From an uncultured Pseudomonadales bacterium (lineage in GTDB: Bacteria; Pseudomonadota; Gammaproteobacteria; Pseudomonadales; Azotimanducaceae), in the NCBI GenBank assembly GCA_938017975.1, contig CALIKQ010000048.1:1-64000 (forward strand): DNA of 64,000 bases, read 5' to 3'. This document shows positions 59,498-64,000 of the stretch, in pieces. The first letter of the stretch is position 1, and every line of letters starts with the position of its first letter. The translations under genes and the position numbers were made by a program. The notes beneath the pieces are model-generated. The model had not been told where the DNA came from. It made no database searches and worked only from the letters and a program-made list of their open reading frames with translations.

Positions 59498-60553
59498 ATG
59501 CAAACAATCACGCTCACTCAACCCGACGACTGGCACATTCATCTCAGAGATGGCGACTACCTCGCGACCACCGTTCCCGACGTCGCGCGTTACTTTGCTC
59601 GAGCCATTGTTATGCCCAACCTAACGCCTCCGGTCACAACAGCAGCGCAAGCGCTGAAATATCGCGATGAAATCCTCGCGCATCGTCCAAAGGGAAGTGC
59701 ATTTGAGCCGCTGATGACGCTGTACTTGACCGATCAAACCACTGCCGATGATATTCAAGCTGCAGCGCTATCCCCCGCCATCGCCGCCTGCAAACTCTAC
59801 CCTGCGGGCGCTACAACGAATTCTGAGGCCGGCATCGCATCCATAACCAACTTGTATCCAATTTTTGCAGCGATGGAGCAACATCAGCTACCGCTTTTAC
59901 TTCACGGCGAGGTCACTGACCCAAGCACAGATATTTTTGATCGAGAACGCCTATTCATTGATCAATATTTATCACAACTGGTCAGGGAGTTCCCCGAGCT
60001 CAAGATCGTCTTTGAACACATCACGACTCGCGAAGCGGTCCAGTTTGTTCGAGACGCCGGCCCATTGATCGGCGCAACGATCACAGCGCACCATCTGCTC
60101 TATGACCGAACCGCAATGTTCCAAGGCGGCCTCAAGCCTATTTTGTATTGCCTTCCTGTACTTAAAAGAGATGTACACCGGGCAGCACTGTTAGAAGCAG
60201 CCACATCGGCAAACCCAAAATTTTTTATCGGTACAGATTCAGCGCCGCACCCACGTCATCAAAAAGAAAATGCATGTGGTTGCGCCGCAGGATGCTACAC
60301 CGCAGCCTGCGCCATTGAGCTCTACGCAGAAGCCTTCTCACAAGCTGGGCAGATCGAAAAATTAGAGGGATTCGCAAGCCATTTTGGGCCTGACTTTTAC
60401 GGCCTGCCCAGAAACGCACATACCATCACCTTAGAGGCATCGCCCTGGACGCTCCCTGAAACACTTCCGTTTGGAGCGGATGCACTCATGCCATTACGCG
60501 GCGGTGAATTAATCCAATGGCGGCTACGAACTGAGACTCAGCAAAGTGCCTGA
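59498..60553 (+). CDS. pyrC: Dihydroorotase (class II)
   Basis: PyrC closes the pyrimidine ring. The 351 residues show the metal ligands of class II: DWHIHLRDG (HxH), the carboxylated Lys in CKLYPAGATTNSEAG, His in LLHGEVTD and FEHITTREA, and FIGTDSAPH with the catalytic Asp. The start at 59498 is preferred to 59372, which would add 42 residues. It overlaps rnt by 8 bp, the pyrC-rnt pairing of Pseudomonas. Confidence 0.97.
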   Translation: MQTITLTQPDDWHIHLRDGDYLATTVPDVARYFARAIVMPNLTPPVTTAAQALKYRDEILAHRPKGSAFEPLMTLYLTDQTTADDIQAAALSPAIAACKLYPAGATTNSEAGIASITNLYPIFAAMEQHQLPLLLHGEVTDPSTDIFDRERLFIDQYLSQLVREFPELKIVFEHITTREAVQFVRDAGPLIGATITAHHLLYDRTAMFQGGLKPILYCLPVLKRDVHRAALLEAATSANPKFFIGTDSAPHPRHQKENACGCAAGCYTAACAIELYAEAFSQAGQIEKLEGFASHFGPDFYGLPRNAHTITLEASPWTLPETLPFGADALMPLRGGELIQWRLRTETQQSA

Positions 60554-61202
60554 ACCCAAAGCCCCTATTGCCCATCGCTTTCGAGGTTTTCTTCCGGTCG
60601 TGATTGATGTTGAAACCGGGGGTTTTAATGCCGACACTGATGCACTTTTAGAGATTGCTGCGGTGCTGATCGAAATGGATGACCGCGGTCGACTGTGCCT
60701 TGGCGAGCAATTCTTCTTCAATGTAGAGCCTTTTGAAGGCGCCAACATCGAACCGGCTGCCCTCGAGTTCACGGGCATTGATCCTAACAGCGCTCTGCGT
60801 GGCGCCGTGCCAGAAAAAGAAGCGTTAACCGCAATTTTTAGTGGTATCAGAGCGGAGGTAAAGCGTACTGGTTCCCAACGCGCCGTCGTGGTGGCGCACA
60901 ACGCGTCCTTCGATCTTGGTTTCTTAAATCAGGCAGTCGCGCGAACAAAGATCAAACGCAATCCGTTTCACCCTTTTTCGAGTTTCGATACGGCAACTCT
61001 TTGCGGCCTAGTGTATGGACAGACTGTTTTAGCCAGAGCTTGCGCGGCGGCGGGCATTCCGTTTAACAACAAAGAAGCACATTCAGCCATCTACGATTGC
61101 GAAAAAACAGCCGAGATATTTTGTGATGTTGTTAATCGATGGCCGCAACCTGTTGATCTTGCTGCATTAGAAGCAGAGGATTCACAGGAGACTGACGATT
61201 AG
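60546..61202 (+). CDS. rnt: Ribonuclease T
   Basis: RNase T trims 3' ends of tRNAs and other stable RNAs. The 218 residues carry the DEDDh exonuclease sites: FLPVVIDVETGGFN (Exo I), VVVAHNASFDLGFL (Exo II), and HSAIYDCEKTAEIF (Exo III, with the catalytic His and Asp). The start is GTG at 60546, overlapping pyrC. It is convergent with grxD, with stops 1 bp apart. Confidence 0.96.
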   Translation: MPEPKAPIAHRFRGFLPVVIDVETGGFNADTDALLEIAAVLIEMDDRGRLCLGEQFFFNVEPFEGANIEPAALEFTGIDPNSALRGAVPEKEALTAIFSGIRAEVKRTGSQRAVVVAHNASFDLGFLNQAVARTKIKRNPFHPFSSFDTATLCGLVYGQTVLARACAAAGIPFNNKEAHSAIYDCEKTAEIFCDVVNRWPQPVDLAALEAEDSQETDD

Positions 61203-61203
61203 A

Positions 61204-61536
61204 TCAAGATGGATTATCTTCCAGAGGAACTTCATCGATCAGAGCTTGTAACTCACCGCTCTGATACATCTCTGTAATGATGTCGCATCCACCTACCAAT
61301 TCGCCAGAAACAAACAACTGGGGAAAGGTGGGCCAATCGGAGTATTGCGGAAGGTTCGCTCGAATTTCCGGATTGGCAAGGATGTCGATGTAGGCAAAGG
61401 GTTTTCCACAGGCCATCAGCATTTGTGATGCCTGAGATGAGAAGCCGCATTGCGGCTGATCTGGCGACCCCTTCATGTAAATCAGAATCGCGTTGTTCTC
61501 TACCTGCTGCGCAATGCTTTCTAAAATGTCCGTCAT
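61204..61536 (-). CDS. grxD: Monothiol glutaredoxin, Grx4 type
   Basis: Grx4 binds a shared [2Fe-2S] cluster with glutathione and passes it on in iron-sulfur metabolism. The 110 residues show the CGFS active site in QPQCGFSSQASQML and the glutathione-binding WPTFPQLFVSGELVGGCDII. Length and motifs are typical. The grxD-rnt convergence is found in Pseudomonas too. Confidence 0.97.
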   Translation of the reverse strand: MTDILESIAQQVENNAILIYMKGSPDQPQCGFSSQASQMLMACGKPFAYIDILANPEIRANLPQYSDWPTFPQLFVSGELVGGCDIITEMYQSGELQALIDEVPLEDNPS

Positions 61537-61884
61537 GATGGTGTCGCTCGCTGTCGTTGGGCCTGCATTTTAGCAACTTTTGCCCAAAGATAAACGACCT
61601 CTAAAACTTATTTCGAGACTGGCGATGTCCCCTTTTAAGCTCGCGCCTTACTTTCTAGCGAAGCCATCGCTCCAGCCCAAACACAGGGGCAATACAAAGT
61701 CGTCAGGGCCATTCGGCGCTCTGTCGTAAAAAGGACACGCAACAAAAAGCCAACCGAGCATCAGTCTTGTCCTGTTACCGCACGCTCATTTCAAAGCCGC
61801 TATTGATCAGGAACCACACCTTTGGTTGCTCAAGTTCAGTCACTGCCCTCAACGCAATTGCGAGGATGAAGGGATCATTGCTAT
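61537..61884. other. Intergenic stretch between grxD and the hydantoinase-B gene
   Basis: About 350 bp with no supported gene. It must hold the grxD promoter and the 3' end region of the hydantoinase gene. I saw no terminator hairpin with a U-tract. Confidence 0.5.
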
Positions 61885-63459
61885 CTATGATCGCTGGACT
61901 TCCTCACCAGAATTCGCCGCCTCCGCCGGTGGAAGGCCCCAGCCGCCGCCACCTGGGGTCTGCACGGTCAGTATATCCAAGGCTTTAACCTCCAACTGCA
62001 CTTTGTCAGGAATTGCTCGGTCGTTGAGTGTGTTGTGCCCATTTGAACCGGGAGCGCCGCCTGCAAGTCCCCAAGGCTGAGATCGCCTGCGTTCCGTAAT
62101 TAAGGTCACTTCGGCATCCTCTAAAAAACGATAACTTCGAATCAAACCTTCTCCGCCAGAATGTAAACCTCCACCGCCAGAACCGGACCGAATGCCATAA
62201 CGGACAATTTCGACGGGATAATTCGATTCCAGCACTTCAATCGGCGTATTGAGCGTATTGGTCATATGGCTCTGCACAGCGTTTATTCCTGGTCCAAGCT
62301 CGCTCGCCCCAACGCCACCTCCCAGTGTTTCATAGTAGTCCCATTGACCCACGCGGCCCATCGCAACATTATTCATCGTGCCCTGACTGGCCGCAGGAAT
62401 CTCGCTAGGCAAAGCTGTGGAGAGCGCACCAAACATGCAATCAACAATTCGCATCGATGTCTCAACATTTCCCGCAGCGGTTGCCGAAGGCCTTTCTGCG
62501 TTGATCAGGCAGCCTGGCTCGGCGCGCAGCGTTATGACACTAAATGCACCGGCACAGGCGGGCGTATTCTCCGGCAACAGACATCGCATCGCATAGTAAA
62601 CGCCGGATGCAGTGACCGAAATTGGACAATTGATATTGCCAGCCACCGCGGCGCTTGTGCCAGAGAAATCAACGTTGACGTTTCCTTCAGCTATGGTGAC
62701 TTCAACGCGTATTTTTACGCCCTCTGCATCTAGGCCATCGCTGTCCATAACATCTTCAAAGCCATAGACACCCTCCGGAATTCGCGCGATCCCTGCGAGT
62801 GCCATGGTGCGGCCATAGGCATTTAATTGCTGGATCGCGAACAGGAAATCATCGCCTGCAAATTCTTTGACTAAAGCCGCTAGCCGCTCAGAGCCCACTC
62901 TGTTAGCACTGGATTGAGCAGCAAGATCCGCCATGGTGCCAGCGCCCAATGTCTTTTTTAACCAGACCATCATCGCCCTAACAGGTCGACTCCTGGCTTG
63001 TAATAAAGCCGGCGCAATGACACAGCCTTCTTCATCAATAGACGTTGAAATCGGCATCGACCCAGGAGTGTCTGCGCCAATCTGGGCGTGATGTGCGCGA
63101 TTGACCACAAAGCCCATTAACCGACCTTCTAAAAAATGAGGTCTCACCAATGTCACATCCGGCAAATGGGTCCCGCCCAAAAACGGGTCGTTAAAGATGA
63201 GTTCATCACCAGGATGCCAATCACGGGACTGCGCGATATCGCGCATGGCGAAGGCCATACTTCCTAAATGCACAGGCACATGAGCGGCCTGAGCAAACAT
63301 ACCCCCTTCCGCATCAAACAGAGCGCAGGAAAAATCGAGTCGGTCTTTAATGTTTGGCGAGCATGCCGCTGACCTGAGCACCATCCCCATCTCATCACAA
63401 ATTCCAGCACAGCGAGAAACGAAGATCGCAAGTTCGACTGGGTTTAAAGGCTCTGTCAT
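61885..63459 (-). CDS. hyuB: Hydantoinase B / oxoprolinase-family protein, without partner
   Basis: A 524-residue protein of the HyuB family, the B subunit of ATP-dependent hydantoinase or 5-oxoprolinase. Seen segments are MGMVLRSAACSPNIKDRLDFS near the N-terminus, FNDPFLGGTHLPDVTLV, FSGTSAAVAGNINCP and the Gly-rich C-terminal GGGGWGLPPAEA. The partner HyuA (actin-like ATPase) is not next to it: downstream is grxD and upstream is a divergent aminotransferase. It may use a distant HyuA or act on another substrate. Confidence 0.9.
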   Translation of the reverse strand: MTEPLNPVELAIFVSRCAGICDEMGMVLRSAACSPNIKDRLDFSCALFDAEGGMFAQAAHVPVHLGSMAFAMRDIAQSRDWHPGDELIFNDPFLGGTHLPDVTLVRPHFLEGRLMGFVVNRAHHAQIGADTPGSMPISTSIDEEGCVIAPALLQARSRPVRAMMVWLKKTLGAGTMADLAAQSSANRVGSERLAALVKEFAGDDFLFAIQQLNAYGRTMALAGIARIPEGVYGFEDVMDSDGLDAEGVKIRVEVTIAEGNVNVDFSGTSAAVAGNINCPISVTASGVYYAMRCLLPENTPACAGAFSVITLRAEPGCLINAERPSATAAGNVETSMRIVDCMFGALSTALPSEIPAASQGTMNNVAMGRVGQWDYYETLGGGVGASELGPGINAVQSHMTNTLNTPIEVLESNYPVEIVRYGIRSGSGGGGLHSGGEGLIRSYRFLEDAEVTLITERRRSQPWGLAGGAPGSNGHNTLNDRAIPDKVQLEVKALDILTVQTPGGGGWGLPPAEAANSGEEVQRS

Positions 63460-63542
63460 ATCGGGACTTTAGTGAATTGCTATTCTGGTTTATCATCGCG
63501 TGCTCGACTAATTTGTGTCAGCACACCCTTGAGGACTCTCTC

Positions 63543-64000
63543 ATGAACCCAGCCGTTATGCCAACTTATGGTCGCACAGACGTTCAGTTTGTTCGCGGTG
63601 AAGGGGTCTGGCTCATCGATCACCAAGGTGAGCGCTATCTAGACGGACTATCGGGGCTCGGGGTCGTCGCCCTAGGACACGCAAACCCAGTCGTGGCCAA
63701 GGCGCTTGCAGATCAAAGCGAGCAACTCCTACACACGTCGAATCTCTACCGCATTCCAGCCCAAGAACATCTCGCTGAACGTTTGGCAAAGCTTTCAGGG
63801 ATGGAGAATATGTTCTTTGGAAATTCTGGCGCTGAAGCGTGCGAATGCGCCATCAAAATCGCCCGCATGTTTGGTCATCAAAAAGGGTTTTCTGACCCAA
63901 CCATTATCGTGATGGACTCAGCCTTTCACGGCAGAACCATGGCAACGCTGACGGCCACAGGTAATCGAAAAGTCCACGCCGGTTTTGAACCTCTGGTCTC
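63543..64000 (+). CDS. argD: Acetylornithine / aspartate-family aminotransferase (partial)
   Basis: The first 152 residues of a class III PLP aminotransferase, cut by the window end. It begins MNPAVMPTYGRTDVQFVRGE and shows YLDGLSGLGVVALGHANP, MFFGNSGAEACECAIKIAR (PLP phosphate site) and AFHGRTMATLTATGN. GAGG lies 9 nt before the ATG. This matches the ArgD group that acts on acetylornithine. In P. putida and relatives argD and argF are close to grxD, which supports the name. Succinyldiaminopimelate or ornithine activity cannot be excluded. Confidence 0.9.
   Translation, partial: MNPAVMPTYGRTDVQFVRGEGVWLIDHQGERYLDGLSGLGVVALGHANPVVAKALADQSEQLLHTSNLYRIPAQEHLAERLAKLSGMENMFFGNSGAEACECAIKIARMFGHQKGFSDPTIIVMDSAFHGRTMATLTATGNRKVHAGFEPLV

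Noticed and set aside
61767-61988. 73-codon plus-strand open frame
   Set aside because: It overlaps the end of the hydantoinase-B gene on the other strand and has no support.

Overview
This window is a stretch of gammaproteobacterial chromosome. The housekeeping proteins and the gene order resemble Pseudomonas and Oceanospirillales-type genomes: pheST-ihfA-MerR beside tRNA-Pro, rpsA-ihfB-lapA-lapB, the tyrA/hisC/pheA/gyrA string, ubiG-yciK, scpAB-rluB, perM-hda, dcd-apbC-metG-rsx-nth, and argG/pyrC/rnt/grxD. Coding density is high and many genes overlap by 4 bp. I see no phage, insertion sequence, CRISPR array or rRNA operon.

Layout. 1-160 is the start of a secreted protein running off the window, followed by about 580 bp without a confident gene up to tRNA-Pro(GGG). 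0.9-8.3 kb is the translation block (MerR, ihfA, pheT, pheS, rplT, rpmI, infC with an ATT start, thrS, tRNA-Val), then uvrB and tRNA-Asn. 10.8-13.6 kb is the least conserved part: two small unknown genes and an AraC-type regulator with direct repeats upstream. 13.6-24.8 kb carries comEA, lapB, lapA, ihfB, rpsA, cmk, tyrA, hisC, pheA and gyrA (envelope, nucleotide, aromatic amino acid and DNA topology functions). 25.1-32.7 kb has an amidohydrolase, ubiG, an SDR, then rluB-scpB-scpA-trpS and yciO on the other strand. 32.9-39.2 kb is a plus-strand run (yciB, yciI, SH3 protein, pdxJ, membrane-anchored cold-shock protein, unknown, SUI1 protein, sulfurtransferase, mnmC). 39.2-49 kb is minus strand: serA, a GntR-ABC operon with a clear promoter/operator palindrome, an exported M20 peptidase, then DUF2066-perM-hda-murG. 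49.2-61.5 kb holds a DUF3108 protein, dcd, apbC, metG, an rsx (rnf) operon, nth, argG, pyrC, rnt and grxD. The window ends with an orphan hydantoinase-B gene and the start of an argD-type aminotransferase.

Most notable is the rsx operon. It has A, B, D, G and E but no rsxC. The rsxB gene is extended so that the two C-terminal [4Fe-4S] motifs and the charged tail of RsxC are fused to RsxB, while the NADH/FMN part of RsxC is absent. This would be a Rnf/Rsx complex without its usual NADH input module.

A second pattern is that several normally conserved gene strings are each missing a biosynthetic gene at its expected place (aroA, serC, mupP, purM/purN, and rsxC) while the flanking genes are kept. 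Some enzymes here (MurG, PdxJ, SerA) look more like versions typical of other phyla than of gammaproteobacteria. Together these suggest gene loss, relocation and replacement by homologues, which only the rest of the genome can confirm. GyrA also has Tyr at the position of E. coli Asp87, a known quinolone-resistance position.
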